A stretch of 64,000 nt of DNA from CAISCU01 sp943361925 (GTDB lineage: Bacteria > Bacteroidota > Bacteroidia > UKL13-3). A model generated the notes under the pieces. The model did not search any database. It had not been told where the DNA came from and saw nothing but the letters and a program-made list of their open reading frames with translations. This document shows positions 8,372-17,451 of this stretch, one piece after another; within the stretch, counting starts at the first letter, position 1; each line of letters opens with the position of its first letter. The position numbers and the translations under genes were made by a program. Location: the NCBI GenBank assembly GCA_943361925.1, contig CALRIT020000018.1:36764-100763 (forward strand), written 5' to 3'.

Positions 8372-9255
8372 AGTAAATCAATAAGTCGTTTTAAATCTTG
8401 TTGAGATTTGAAAGGAATGACCAAAGAACCACGGCCTCTTTCATCTGCTTTGATTTTTACTTTTGTATCGAATTTATTACTTAATGTTTGCTGAAACTCA
8501 ATAAAACTTGATGGTGTTTCTGTTTTTTTCTTTGCAGGATTACTTGCCTTTTTTTCTTCAACTCTTTCGTGAGCCTGACGAACCAAAGTTTCAACATCTC
8601 TAACAGATAAACTATCTTCAACCATTTTGTTGAAAAGATATTGTTGTTCATCAGCATCTTCAATATTGATAATTGCTCTGGCATGACCCATCGTAATTTC
8701 ATTATCTCTGATAGCAACTTGAATATTATCCGGAAGTTTTAATAAACGAAGGTAGTTATTAACGGTAGAACGATTTTTACCAACTCTATCTCCTAATTGT
8801 TCTTGATTTAAACTGCATTCATCCAATAATCTCTTGTAACTGAATGCAATTTCCATAGCATTTAATTCTTCACGTTGTATGTTTTCAATTAATGCCATTT
8901 CAAGCATTCCCTGATCATCAGCCAAACGGATATAAGCTGGAATATTTGTTAGACCTGCGATTCTTGCAGCACGGGTTCTTCTTTCTCCACTTATAATTTG
9001 ATAAGAATCGTAACCTAATTTTCTAACAGTAATTGGTTGAATAATTCCGTGAACCTTGATAGATTCTGCTAATTCATTTAAGGCAGTTTCTTCAAAAACA
9101 TCACGAGGTTGAAATGGATTTGCCTGAACCTGACTAATAGGAATTTCACTAATAGAATTCAGTGGTTTTGCTTCTGATCCTGTGATATCGGTACTGGCAT
9201 TTTCGAGCAATGCGCTTAATCCTCTTCCCAGTGCGTTTCTTTGTTGTTTGCTCAT
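8368..9255 (-). CDS. parB: Chromosome partitioning protein ParB (Spo0J/Noc family)
   Basis: A 295-residue ParB. The N-terminus has the conserved GRGLSALL segment (residues 10-17). The CTP-binding ParB/sulfiredoxin domain shows NPFQPR (46-51) and GERRTRAA (90-97), then ENIQRE (124-129). A helix-turn-helix for parS binding spans roughly 148-172 (QEQLGDRVGKNRSTVNNYLRLL region). The C-terminal dimerisation part ends near residue 295. ParB binds parS near the origin, spreads as a CTP-dependent clamp and is moved by ParA. It starts 18 bases after parA in the same direction. Confidence 0.93.
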   Translation of the reverse strand: MSKQQRNALGRGLSALLENASTDITGSEAKPLNSISEIPISQVQANPFQPRDVFEETALNELAESIKVHGIIQPITVRKLGYDSYQIISGERRTRAARIAGLTNIPAYIRLADDQGMLEMALIENIQREELNAMEIAFSYKRLLDECSLNQEQLGDRVGKNRSTVNNYLRLLKLPDNIQVAIRDNEITMGHARAIINIEDADEQQYLFNKMVEDSLSVRDVETLVRQAHERVEEKKASNPAKKKTETPSSFIEFQQTLSNKFDTKVKIKADERGRGSLVIPFKSQQDLKRLIDLL

Positions 9256-9273
9256 ATAATTACTATAGAAATA

Positions 9274-10086
9274 TTAGTTATTTGTTGTTTGTGTATTAAA
9301 GTCTACTGTTCCTGTTTTGGTCAATCCATTTTTATGTAACAATTCTTTTGCCAGATTTAAATAATTGATTGCTCCTTTGCTTTCAGCATCAAAAGAGATA
9401 GCTGCTTTACCAAAACTTGGTGCTTCTGATAATTTAGTGTTTCTCTGAATGATTGTATCAAATACCAATTGTTGGAAATGCATTTTTACTTCATCAACCA
9501 CCTGATTACTTAAACGAAGACGCATATCATACATTGTTAATAATAAACCTTCAATTTGCAATTCTGGGTTCATTCCAGACTGAATAATTTTAACAGTATT
9601 GAGTAGTTTTCCCAATCCTTCTAATGCAAAATATTCACATTGAACCGGAATGATAACGGAGTCACTAGCAGCCAATGAATTTGTTGTGATTAAACCTAAT
9701 GATGGCGAACAATCAATAATTACAAAGTCGTAATCATCTTTTATTTTAGAAAAAGCAAACTTCATCAATTTCTCTCTGTTTGGTACACTAATTAACTCAA
9801 TTTCAGCACCAACCAAGTCGATATTTGATGGAAGAATATCCATATATTGATACTCAGTGCTCAATATTGCATCTTTTGCTGGTACTTCATTTACCAACAC
9901 CTCATATAAGCCAGTTCTAATATCCTTAGGATCTAATCCAATACCTGAGGTTGAATTTGCTTGAGGGTCAGCATCCACTAAGAGTGTTCTGAATTCAAGT
10001 ACAGCTAAACTAGCGGCTAAATTAATAGCTGTTGTGGTTTTTCCTACGCCACCTTTTTGATTAACGATTGATATTGTTTTGCTCAT
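9274..10086 (-). CDS. parA: Chromosome partitioning ATPase ParA (Soj/MinD family)
   Basis: A 270-residue deviant-Walker ATPase. The P-loop KGGVGKTTT (11-19) with the signature Lys, the switch VDADPQANST (37-46) and DFVIIDCSPSLG are all present, and length fits chromosomal ParA without an N-terminal HTH. ParA dimers bind DNA with ATP and are released by ParB, pulling origins apart. It lies between the metal-dependent hydrolase gene (9-base gap) and parB. Confidence 0.93.
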   Translation of the reverse strand: MSKTISIVNQKGGVGKTTTAINLAASLAVLEFRTLLVDADPQANSTSGIGLDPKDIRTGLYEVLVNEVPAKDAILSTEYQYMDILPSNIDLVGAEIELISVPNREKLMKFAFSKIKDDYDFVIIDCSPSLGLITTNSLAASDSVIIPVQCEYFALEGLGKLLNTVKIIQSGMNPELQIEGLLLTMYDMRLRLSNQVVDEVKMHFQQLVFDTIIQRNTKLSEAPSFGKAAISFDAESKGAINYLNLAKELLHKNGLTKTGTVDFNTQTTNN

Positions 10087-10095
10087 TTGAATAAA

Positions 10096-10776
10096 TTACA
10101 ATTGAATGGTTTCTGAAATGGTTAATAGAAATAACTCTTTGTTTTTGTCTGAAAATACTTGTTTTGCGGCAATATGATCTATTTTAATTGGAGCAAAAGT
10201 GTCATAGTGAATTCCAATAATTTTATCACATTGAATAAAGTTTGAAGCAATTACAGCATCATCAGCATCCATTGTGAAATTTCCTCCAATTGGCAGAATT
10301 GCCCAATCGACGGGATTAAATTCACCAATTAACTTCATTTCCTGAGTTAATCCTGTATCTCCACTATAGTAAACAGTCTTTCCTTCAGAAAAAATTAAAA
10401 AGCCAATAGAAGTTCCTCCATAAGTGCCATCAGGTAGACTTGAGGAATGGGCTGCAAAAGTTATTTTGACAGTTCCAAAATCAAATTTGGCTTTTCCGCC
10501 GATGTTCATTGAATGAAGATTTTTTACTCCTTGTTTTTCAAGCCACAACATGATTTCCCAACCACTAATTACTAATGCATTGGTTCTTTTTGCGATGTAA
10601 ACTAAATCATCAGTATGGTCCATGTGGCCATGTGAAACTAAAATATAATCAGCCTCAATAGAATCAATAGAAATTTCCTTAGCAAATTCATTTTGCCTAA
10701 TAAAGGGATCAAACAACAATTTCTTGCCGCCTGTTTCCAGTAAAAAACACGAATGTCCGTAATAAGTAAATTTCAT
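10096..10776 (-). CDS. UPF0173-type metal-dependent hydrolase (metallo-beta-lactamase fold)
   Basis: A 226-residue beta-lactamase-fold hydrolase of the YtkL/UPF0173 type. The metal motif SHGHMDHTDD (HGHMDH at 49-54) is intact and further ligands lie in YYSGDTGLT and the C-terminal GIHYDTF. The family is widespread and has no firmly established substrate. It is the first gene of the apparent hydrolase-parA-parB-DUF5683-dapB-lepB group, so its upstream region (10777-11031) probably holds the operon promoter. Confidence 0.82.
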   Translation of the reverse strand: MKFTYYGHSCFLLETGGKKLLFDPFIRQNEFAKEISIDSIEADYILVSHGHMDHTDDLVYIAKRTNALVISGWEIMLWLEKQGVKNLHSMNIGGKAKFDFGTVKITFAAHSSSLPDGTYGGTSIGFLIFSEGKTVYYSGDTGLTQEMKLIGEFNPVDWAILPIGGNFTMDADDAVIASNFIQCDKIIGIHYDTFAPIKIDHIAAKQVFSDKNKELFLLTISETIQL

Positions 10777-10826
10777 TTTTTTAATCCTTAATTGCCTTTA
10801 AACACAAGTTTTTCAACATCTTTTTA

Positions 10827-10893
10827 TTTCCGTGAAACTTATTTTCTTGGAAATATACTTTCCGTGAAATGCTTGCTGTAATTGCGTGGAACA
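10827..10893. other. parS-like repeat cluster upstream of the parAB group
   Basis: TTTCCGTGAAA occurs at 10827-10837 and again at 10859-10869, exactly 32 bases apart. A related half-site CGTGGAACA lies at 10885-10893. Known parS sites centre on TTTCACGTGAAA or TTCCACGTGGAA, so the two repeats look like parS with the central A missing. They lie just upstream of the hydrolase-parAB genes. They could be degenerate ParB sites or an operator for autoregulation. Confidence 0.35.
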
Positions 10894-10942
10894 ATTTCAG
10901 AACAACAAATTACGGAAATCAAGATGCCAACTAATACACCAT

Positions 10943-10964
10943 CTATCCACAGGGGTGTGGATGA
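10943..10964. other. Inverted pair of DnaA-box-like sites
   Basis: CTATCCACA (10943-10951) and the reverse-oriented TGTGGATGA (10956-10964) each differ by one base from the DnaA box TTATCCACA and face each other across a 4-base spacer. Together with the parS-like repeats next door, this suggests DnaA control or origin proximity. The surrounding 255 bases are too short to show an AT-rich unwinding element plus a full box cluster, so an origin is not claimed. Confidence 0.35.
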
Positions 10965-11031
10965 TTTATTAGGCTGTTATTTAGTCAGATAACTTTAAAA
11001 CCTAAAATTAATTTGGAAAGCAATGATTGTT

Positions 11032-12258
11032 CTAAATATGTGCTCCCAGTAATAAATCTATGTCTTTGTGATAGATACTCAGACGTTTACCTAAATGTTT
11101 ATTGGTTAAATTACCTTTATAAATATAAATCCCACTCCTTAATTCGGCATTATTATACAGATAATCTGTTAATGAGCCTGATTCGCTAAGTTTCATTAAT
11201 AAAGGACTTAAAATATTGCTCAAAGCATAACTGGCTGTTCTGCTTACTCTTGACGTAATATTTGGAACACAATAGTGTATGATGCCGTGTTTTGTAAAGG
11301 TTGGTTTTGAGTGACTTGTAATTTCGGAAGTTTCAAAAATTCCTCCCTGGTCAATACTAATATCAATAATCACCGAACCTTCTTTCATATGAGAAATTTG
11401 TTCTTCAGTAATCAAAACCGGACTTCTTCCTTCTTCATTTCTAATGCAGCCAATTACAACATCTGCCGACATTAAAGCTTTGTGAAGTATTTTTGGATGT
11501 ACAAGTGAAGTGTAAACCTGTTGCTGAATTTCGTTTTGTAAACTTCTTAAGTTGGTAAGTGAATGGTCGAAAACTTTAATCATAGCGCCATATCCCAATG
11601 CTGCTTTGGCTGCAAATCTTCCTACAGTTCCGGCTCCAATAATTAAGATTTCTGTTGGTGGAATTCCTGTAACTCCTCCTAACATTTCACCTTTGCCACC
11701 TCTGTTTACACTCAACAATTCTGAAGCAACAGATATAGCAGAATATCCTGCAATTTCACTCATTGTTCTTACAACAGGGTAGGAGCCATCAATATCTTTC
11801 AGGTATTCAAAAGCAAAAGCATTGATTTTTTTATTCATCAAACTACGGATGAATTTTTCTGATTTTGAGCCATGTTGAAGGGCAGAAATCAAAAGTTTAT
11901 CAGGACTTAATAGTTGAATTTCCTCCTCAGTTGGTGGCTCAACTTTAACAATTACATGAGCTTTAAAAATTTCCTCTTTTGAAAAACAGATTTTAGCACC
12001 TGCTTCACTAAAATCTTTATCAGAAAATCCTGCGCCGGCACCAGTTCCACTTTCAATCCAAACTTCATTTCCATTATTGACCAATACCTGCACAGATGAA
12101 GGAGTTAATGGAACTCTATGTTCTTGTAATGTAGTTTCTTTAGGAACACCAATATAAAGTGTTTTATGAGGCTGAAATACTTCAAGCAAAGCTTCTTTGG
12201 GTTGAAGAGAGGCTTGTTTTGCCAATTCACTAAAGCCAAAAGCAGGGGTTTCTTGCAT
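11032..12258 (-). CDS. ald: Alanine dehydrogenase
   Basis: A 408-residue protein of the alanine dehydrogenase / transhydrogenase-alpha family, which interconverts alanine and pyruvate plus ammonia with NAD. The N-terminal substrate domain shows GVPKETTLQEHRV (37-49), the conserved LQHG His (129), and an NAD-binding Rossmann motif GAGTVG (208-213). The C-terminal HYCVPNITSRVSRTASYALSN segment is typical of Ald. It is about 30 residues longer than most Ald proteins, owing to an N-terminal extension (residues 1-33). A Bacteroidota promoter box lies at 12291-12298. It is a single gene, with tsaE 70 bases upstream. Confidence 0.85.
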   Translation of the reverse strand: MQETPAFGFSELAKQASLQPKEALLEVFQPHKTLYIGVPKETTLQEHRVPLTPSSVQVLVNNGNEVWIESGTGAGAGFSDKDFSEAGAKICFSKEEIFKAHVIVKVEPPTEEEIQLLSPDKLLISALQHGSKSEKFIRSLMNKKINAFAFEYLKDIDGSYPVVRTMSEIAGYSAISVASELLSVNRGGKGEMLGGVTGIPPTEILIIGAGTVGRFAAKAALGYGAMIKVFDHSLTNLRSLQNEIQQQVYTSLVHPKILHKALMSADVVIGCIRNEEGRSPVLITEEQISHMKEGSVIIDISIDQGGIFETSEITSHSKPTFTKHGIIHYCVPNITSRVSRTASYALSNILSPLLMKLSESGSLTDYLYNNAELRSGIYIYKGNLTNKHLGKRLSIYHKDIDLLLGAHI

Positions 12259-12290
12259 GGAATGTTCGATTCTTTTAGTAGGTTAGAACT

Positions 12291-12325
12291 CAAATATACA
12301 GATTTTAAAGAACTCTACCCAGCAA
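12291..12325 (-). promoter_or_regulatory. Putative promoter of the alanine dehydrogenase gene
   Basis: On the minus strand, TATATTTG (12298-12291) matches the Bacteroidota -7 box TAnnTTTG. A TTG (12325-12323) lies 24 bases upstream as a candidate -33 element, at the wide end of the usual spacing. The box lies 32 bases before the ATG at 12258, leaving a short leader. Confidence 0.4.
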
Positions 12326-12328
12326 CTT

Positions 12329-12748
12329 TTAGTAGTTTATTATTTCTTCCACACTCAAATTCCTGATATCATTCAAAATTTCTATTTCAATTTTTAGGAA
12401 GTTCTCCTTTGATAATATTGTTTCTATTTTTTCAGGCCATTCAATCAAACAAATATTTCCTGAGTCAAAATAATCTTCATAGCCAATATCATAAACTTCT
12501 TCAATGTTTTTTATCCTGTAAAAGTCGAAATGAAATATACTTTCCTTCTCTGAAACTCTATATTCATTAACTAATCCAAAACTTGGACTACTAACTTCGT
12601 CCAATACATTTAGCGATTTACAAAGTTCCTTGATAAGTGTAGTTTTTCCTGCGCCCATTTCACCATAGAAACAGAAAATTGAATGATTTTCAGTTAATGG
12701 AATGAGGGTTTGGACAGCTTTTCCAATTTCAGAAATACCATATTTCAT
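12329..12748 (-). CDS. tsaE: tRNA threonylcarbamoyladenosine biosynthesis ATPase TsaE
   Basis: A 139-residue P-loop ATPase of the TsaE (YjeE) family. It has Walker A GEMGAGKTT (29-37), the SPSFGLVNEY switch-like segment (54-63) and HFDFYR (73-78), and its length is normal. TsaE drives cycles of the TsaBD complex that makes the t6A modification of ANN-decoding tRNAs. The start codon overlaps the stop of the proline dehydrogenase gene by one base, so the two are translated from one message. Confidence 0.92.
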   Translation of the reverse strand: MKYGISEIGKAVQTLIPLTENHSIFCFYGEMGAGKTTLIKELCKSLNVLDEVSSPSFGLVNEYRVSEKESIFHFDFYRIKNIEEVYDIGYEDYFDSGNICLIEWPEKIETILSKENFLKIEIEILNDIRNLSVEEIINY

Positions 12749-13923
12749 TAAGAAACCTTTCTTCTTCTTTTGATTTCTTTTTGAATTAAGCTCAATTCTC
12801 TTCCAGCCTGACCTTGTACACTTGTATTTTCCTGAGCTCTTCTGAATAAATAAGGTAAAACCGATTTAACCGGTCCATAAGGTAAATACTTAGCAACATT
12901 ATAACCTGCATGAGCCAGATTGTAACTCAAATGGTCGCTCATTCCGAATAATTGAGAAAAGTAAATTCTATAATCGTTCTTTTCCAATCCGTGTTTTTTA
13001 ATCAAGTTTACTAAATGTTCGCTGCTTTTTTCGTTGTGAGAACCAGCGCAAATAGCCATTTTATTGATGTTTTCTAAACAAAAATCCAAAGCTAAATCAT
13101 AATCTCTGTCAGTTGAGGCTTTGTCTGGTTGAATCGGATTTTTATAGCCCATTTGTTGTGCTCTTTCTCCTTCTTTTTCCATGTAAGCACCTCTAACAAG
13201 TTTAATTCCATAATGGTAATTACCAGATTCAGCTCTTTTAAACGCCTCTTTTAAATAAGCTAATCTATCATGTCTGTAGAATTGAAGGGTATTGAAAATC
13301 ATGGCTTTTTCTTTGTTGTATTTCAACATCATTTCTTCAACCAAGCCATCAATTGTATTCTGAATCCAGCTTTCTTCTGCATCTATAAACAAACGAACAT
13401 TTAAATCAAATGCAGTTTTACAGATTTTTTCAATTCTTGATTTTGCTTTATTTAGTTCTGATAATTCAGTTTCTGATGGCATTTTTCCAACATTTAAGCT
13501 TTCCAATAAACCAAATCTCATTACACCTGTAACTTTAAAAACGCTGAAAGGAATTCTTTTATCTCCTGCAGCTTTTTTAATGGTTCTTATAATTTCTTCA
13601 GCCGTTTCTTCAAAAACTTTTTCATCTTCTTCACCTTCAACTGAATAGTCTAGAATAGTTCCAACGCCATACTTATGCATGTTGTTCATAGCTAATTCAC
13701 AGTCGTTTATGCTTTCACCTCCGCAAAATTGCTTAAAGACTGTTGCTTTAATTATTCCTTTAATTGGAAGATGTATTGCAAAGCAGGCATTAACCATTGC
13801 AGGACCAACCTGAACTAACCAATTGTATCCAATTGCTTTAAACAAAAAGTGAGAATTTCTTAGTTCTCCATCCGATTTCGCTTTAAAAGCAACCTCTGTA
13901 TTATTAAAATCTAAAGTTTCCAT
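12748..13923 (-). CDS. Proline dehydrogenase family protein
   Basis: A 391-residue FAD-dependent TIM-barrel protein of the PutA proline-dehydrogenase domain family, which oxidises proline to pyrroline-5-carboxylate. Family marks are LFIDAEES (178-185), KLVRGAYMEKE (221-231) and the C-terminal YLFRRAQEN with the substrate-binding Arg pair. It is monofunctional, with no aldehyde dehydrogenase domain attached. It is linked to tsaE by a one-base overlap; the divergent aroB starts 87 bases away. Confidence 0.88.
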   Translation of the reverse strand: METLDFNNTEVAFKAKSDGELRNSHFLFKAIGYNWLVQVGPAMVNACFAIHLPIKGIIKATVFKQFCGGESINDCELAMNNMHKYGVGTILDYSVEGEEDEKVFEETAEEIIRTIKKAAGDKRIPFSVFKVTGVMRFGLLESLNVGKMPSETELSELNKAKSRIEKICKTAFDLNVRLFIDAEESWIQNTIDGLVEEMMLKYNKEKAMIFNTLQFYRHDRLAYLKEAFKRAESGNYHYGIKLVRGAYMEKEGERAQQMGYKNPIQPDKASTDRDYDLALDFCLENINKMAICAGSHNEKSSEHLVNLIKKHGLEKNDYRIYFSQLFGMSDHLSYNLAHAGYNVAKYLPYGPVKSVLPYLFRRAQENTSVQGQAGRELSLIQKEIKRRRKVS

Positions 13924-14010
13924 ATTGTAAATTCTTTAATAAACAAACATGATTAAATTATAAAAAGCCGTAATTTGGCAGCGCAAAAGTATATTACTAT
14001 TAGCAGTTAA

Positions 14011-15063
14011 ATGAAAGAAATTTTCACAAAAGAATATAAGATTTATTTTGGAAACGATGTTTTGGAGCAACTTTCTGAAACACTGATAGAAATGTCGTAT
14101 TCTAAAGTCTTTGTTTTAATCGACGAAAACACAAAAAAGTATTGTTGGCCAATTTTAAGTTCTTATTTGCTTGATACAATTACTATTGAAATTAAATCAG
14201 GGGAGGCTAGTAAAAATATCCAAACTGCATCAAAAGTTTGGGAAAGTCTTCAGGAAAATTTCGCAGACAGACGCGCCGTTTTAATTAATTTGGGTGGTGG
14301 AGTGCTTTCTGATTTGGGCGGTTTTGTTGCTGCTACTTACAAAAGAGGAATAGATTTTATTAATATTCCAACAACACTTCTTGCTATGGTTGATGCTTCA
14401 GTAGGAGGGAAACAAGGCTTAGATATGGATTCACATAAAAATGTGGTAGGATTATTTAAACATCCAACTTCAATTTTTATTTATCCTGATTTCCTTAAAA
14501 CCCTTGAAAAATCAGAACTTAAAAATGGTTTTGTTGAACTTTGTAAACATGGTTTAATTGATGATAAAAAACTATGGGATAAATTACAAGGGACAGATGA
14601 AAATAACTTAGAACTTTTAAATCCTTTGATATATCAATCTATAAAAATTAAGGTTGCTATTGTGAAAAAGGATCCTTTAGAAAAAGATATCAGAAAATCA
14701 CTCAATTTTGGTCATACAATCGGGCATGCTTTTGAAACATTTAGTTTAATTCATGATAAAAAGCCACTTAAACATGGTGAAGCAGTAGTTATAGGAATAA
14801 TTTGTGAAGCCTGGTTAAGTATGAATAAAGGATGGATTACACAGAGTGAACTTGAAAATATTAAGTCATTCTTTATTAATCGTTTTCCGGTTTATAAACA
14901 TCAACTTAACATGGAATTGCTCTTGCAATACATGCGAAATGATAAAAAGAATCAAAATGGACAAATCAATTTTAGCCTTCTTAAAAAAGTTGGAAAATCT
15001 AAAATTGATATTACTTGTACCGACCAAACTATTATAGATTCAATTCAATATTACCTATCCTAA
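14011..15063 (+). CDS. aroB: 3-dehydroquinate synthase
   Basis: A 350-residue NAD- and metal-dependent enzyme for step two of the shikimate pathway (DAHP to 3-dehydroquinate). The NAD loop GGGVLSDLGGF (95-105), PTTLLAMVDASVGGK (120-134), the metal-ligand segment GFVELCKHG (173-181) and the second ligand region FGHTIGHAFE are all intact. It begins an aroB-aroA-aroC run with gaps of 3 and 1 bases. Confidence 0.94.
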   Translation: MKEIFTKEYKIYFGNDVLEQLSETLIEMSYSKVFVLIDENTKKYCWPILSSYLLDTITIEIKSGEASKNIQTASKVWESLQENFADRRAVLINLGGGVLSDLGGFVAATYKRGIDFINIPTTLLAMVDASVGGKQGLDMDSHKNVVGLFKHPTSIFIYPDFLKTLEKSELKNGFVELCKHGLIDDKKLWDKLQGTDENNLELLNPLIYQSIKIKVAIVKKDPLEKDIRKSLNFGHTIGHAFETFSLIHDKKPLKHGEAVVIGIICEAWLSMNKGWITQSELENIKSFFINRFPVYKHQLNMELLLQYMRNDKKNQNGQINFSLLKKVGKSKIDITCTDQTIIDSIQYYLS

Positions 15064-15066
15064 ACA

Positions 15067-16326
15067 ATGAGTATTTGGCAAGTAAATGCATCAGAAAAGG
15101 AATTTGATTCCATAATAAATTTACCTGCCTCAAAAAGTATCAGTAACAGAGCTTTAATCATTCAATCTTTATTGAAGAATTTCAATAGTAACTTCAATGT
15201 TAAAATTGAAAATCTATCAAAGGCTGATGATACGCTAATCATGTTAGATTCAATTTCATCAGAAAATGAACTGATTTATGTTAAAAATGCAGGAACTTGT
15301 ATGCGTTTTTTAACAGCCTATTTTTCATGTTTACCCGGTGTTTGTAAAATCTTGGATGGTGATGAAAGAATGAAAAATAGACCAATATCAGCTTTAGTTA
15401 ATGCTTTACGTCAATTAGGTGCTGATATTGAATATCTTGAAAGTGAAGGATTTCCTCCACTAAAAATTCAAGGTAAAAAATTAAATCCAGCCCAAAATTT
15501 AGTAATTGATGATAGCCAAAGTAGTCAGTTTTTAAGTGCAGTTCTTCTCGTTTCACCTTTTTTAGAATACAAGAGTAGTTTCTCCTGGAATCCTAATTCA
15601 GATTCGGCATCCTATAATAAGATGACTATTGATGTATTAAATAGTTTTGGTATTAAAACGGAACTTTCTGAAAACCGAATTTTAGTTTATCCTATTTCGA
15701 CAAATTTTACTTTCAATCCTAATTATACAATAGAGTCTGATTGGAGTTCAGCTGCATTTTTTTATGAAGCAATGGCTCTTCAAAAGAAAGGCAAACTCTT
15801 CCTGAATAAGCTTTTTTCAAAAAGTATTCAAGCAGATTCAGCTTTAATTGGTTTCATGGAAAAATTTGGGGTTCAAACTGAATTTCATGAAAATGGGATA
15901 GAAATTAGTTTTAATCCTGAATTAATTGAACCAAATTCCAAATTAGATTGTAGACAAAATCCTGATTTAGTTCCTGCTTTGGTATGTGTTGCAGCATGTC
16001 AGAATTTCTCTTCAGAATTTATTGGTTTGTCTAAATTAAATTATAAAGAAAGTAGACGTTTGGATGAATTAGTTATACATTTAAAAAAGCTAAACTGGGA
16101 ACTTTTATTTGATTCAGAAAGCATCAGTTTAATTTCAAATTCCGGTTATCAAACTGATTTCATCTTTAATACTGCTAAAGACCATAGAATGGTGATGGCT
16201 TACGCGATGTTAGCATTTCAATTCAAAAATATATCTTTGAATGAGGTTCATTGGGTTGATAAGTCGTTTCCAGATTTTTGGGAAGAGGCCTTAAATATCG
16301 GCTTAACTAAACTCGAATTAGTTTAA
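15067..16326 (+). CDS. aroA: 3-phosphoshikimate 1-carboxyvinyltransferase (EPSP synthase)
   Basis: A 419-residue EPSP synthase that transfers the enolpyruvyl group of PEP to shikimate-3-phosphate. The shikimate-phosphate motif PASKSISNRA (20-29), the PEP motif NAGTCMRFL (74-82) and DGDERMKNRP (97-106) are present, as are a C-terminal RRLDEL segment and the KDHRMVMA motif near residue 375. The usual NAGTA/T position has Cys (C78). The two-domain size is normal. It sits between aroB and aroC and is clearly co-transcribed. Confidence 0.94.
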   Translation: MSIWQVNASEKEFDSIINLPASKSISNRALIIQSLLKNFNSNFNVKIENLSKADDTLIMLDSISSENELIYVKNAGTCMRFLTAYFSCLPGVCKILDGDERMKNRPISALVNALRQLGADIEYLESEGFPPLKIQGKKLNPAQNLVIDDSQSSQFLSAVLLVSPFLEYKSSFSWNPNSDSASYNKMTIDVLNSFGIKTELSENRILVYPISTNFTFNPNYTIESDWSSAAFFYEAMALQKKGKLFLNKLFSKSIQADSALIGFMEKFGVQTEFHENGIEISFNPELIEPNSKLDCRQNPDLVPALVCVAACQNFSSEFIGLSKLNYKESRRLDELVIHLKKLNWELLFDSESISLISNSGYQTDFIFNTAKDHRMVMAYAMLAFQFKNISLNEVHWVDKSFPDFWEEALNIGLTKLELV

Positions 16327-16327
16327 T

Positions 16328-17431
16328 ATGGCAGGAAGTATTTTTGGAGATATGTTTAAAATAAGCACATTTGGTGAAAGTCATGGTGCTGCAATTGGCG
16401 TTGTTATTGATGGTTGTCCAGCAGGTTTAAAAATCGATTATTCATTAATAAAAAGTGATTTAGAACGAAGGAAACCCGGTCAGTCCAGCATATCAACTCA
16501 AAGAAATGAAACTGAAGAATTTGAAATTTTGAGTGGTGTGTTTGATGGTATTTCATTAGGTACACCAATAGCAATAATTGTTAGAAATAAAGACCAGCGT
16601 TCATCAGATTATAATGATATAAAAAACGTTTTTCGTCCTTCACATGCTGATTTTACTTATCAGGAAAAATACGGTTTTAGAGACCATAGGGGAGGTGGCC
16701 GACAATCGGCAAGAGAAACAGTTGCAAGAGTGCTGGCAGGTTCAATTGCCAAAATGATTTTAAATGAATTTGGAATTAAAATTCAAGCAGCTGTAAGTGG
16801 AATTGGTGGAGTTGAAAAATCAAACTATGATGAACTAAACTTTGAATTTGCAGAATCCAATATCTTAAGATGCGGATATGAAGATTTATATGAATCAATG
16901 TTAGCAAAAGTAGAATTGGCAAAAGCAGAAGGTGATTCAGTTGGAGGTATCATAAGTTGTATTTGTTCCTCTGTACCTGTGGGTTTAGGAGAACCGGTTT
17001 TTGATAAATTACATGCCGATTTGGCGAAAGCCATGTTAAGTATAAATGCTGTAAAAGGCTTTGAAATTGGCTCTGGATTTGAAGGAACCAAGCAATTTGG
17101 GTCTAAACAGAATGATGAATTTATGTCAAATTCCGGACAAATTTCAACCAAAACTAACCACAGTGGAGGTATTCAGGGCGGAATTTCAAATGGTCAGAAT
17201 ATTGAATTTAAAGTAGCATTTAAACCGGTAGCAAGTATTTCAAAATCGCAAAAAACTATAAATTCTGATTTGGAAGAGGTTGATTTGCAGGTAAATGGCC
17301 GTCATGATTCTTGCGTTGTTCCAAGAGCTGTTCCTATTGTTGAAGCAATGGCATCTATTTGTCTGGTTAATCATATATTAAACCGACCTTCAAATCAGAT
17401 ACAAGGCCTAAAACGTTTTTTTGATATATAA
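16328..17431 (+). CDS. aroC: Chorismate synthase
   Basis: A 367-residue FMN-dependent enzyme that converts EPSP to chorismate, the last shikimate step. FGESHG (15-20), RPSHADFTYQEKYG (103-116), RGGGRQSARET (121-131) and the C-terminal NGRHDSCVVPRAVPIVEA segment are standard. It starts one base after aroA and is followed within 20 bases by a secreted metalloprotease gene. Confidence 0.95.
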   Translation: MAGSIFGDMFKISTFGESHGAAIGVVIDGCPAGLKIDYSLIKSDLERRKPGQSSISTQRNETEEFEILSGVFDGISLGTPIAIIVRNKDQRSSDYNDIKNVFRPSHADFTYQEKYGFRDHRGGGRQSARETVARVLAGSIAKMILNEFGIKIQAAVSGIGGVEKSNYDELNFEFAESNILRCGYEDLYESMLAKVELAKAEGDSVGGIISCICSSVPVGLGEPVFDKLHADLAKAMLSINAVKGFEIGSGFEGTKQFGSKQNDEFMSNSGQISTKTNHSGGIQGGISNGQNIEFKVAFKPVASISKSQKTINSDLEEVDLQVNGRHDSCVVPRAVPIVEAMASICLVNHILNRPSNQIQGLKRFFDI

Positions 17432-17451
17432 TAATGACTATATTTCACCCA

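Noticed and set aside
10777..11031. Replication origin at the parAB upstream region
   Set aside because: There are only two DnaA-like boxes, dnaA is not adjacent, and gene directions do not diverge from this point. Sites are reported as weak features only.
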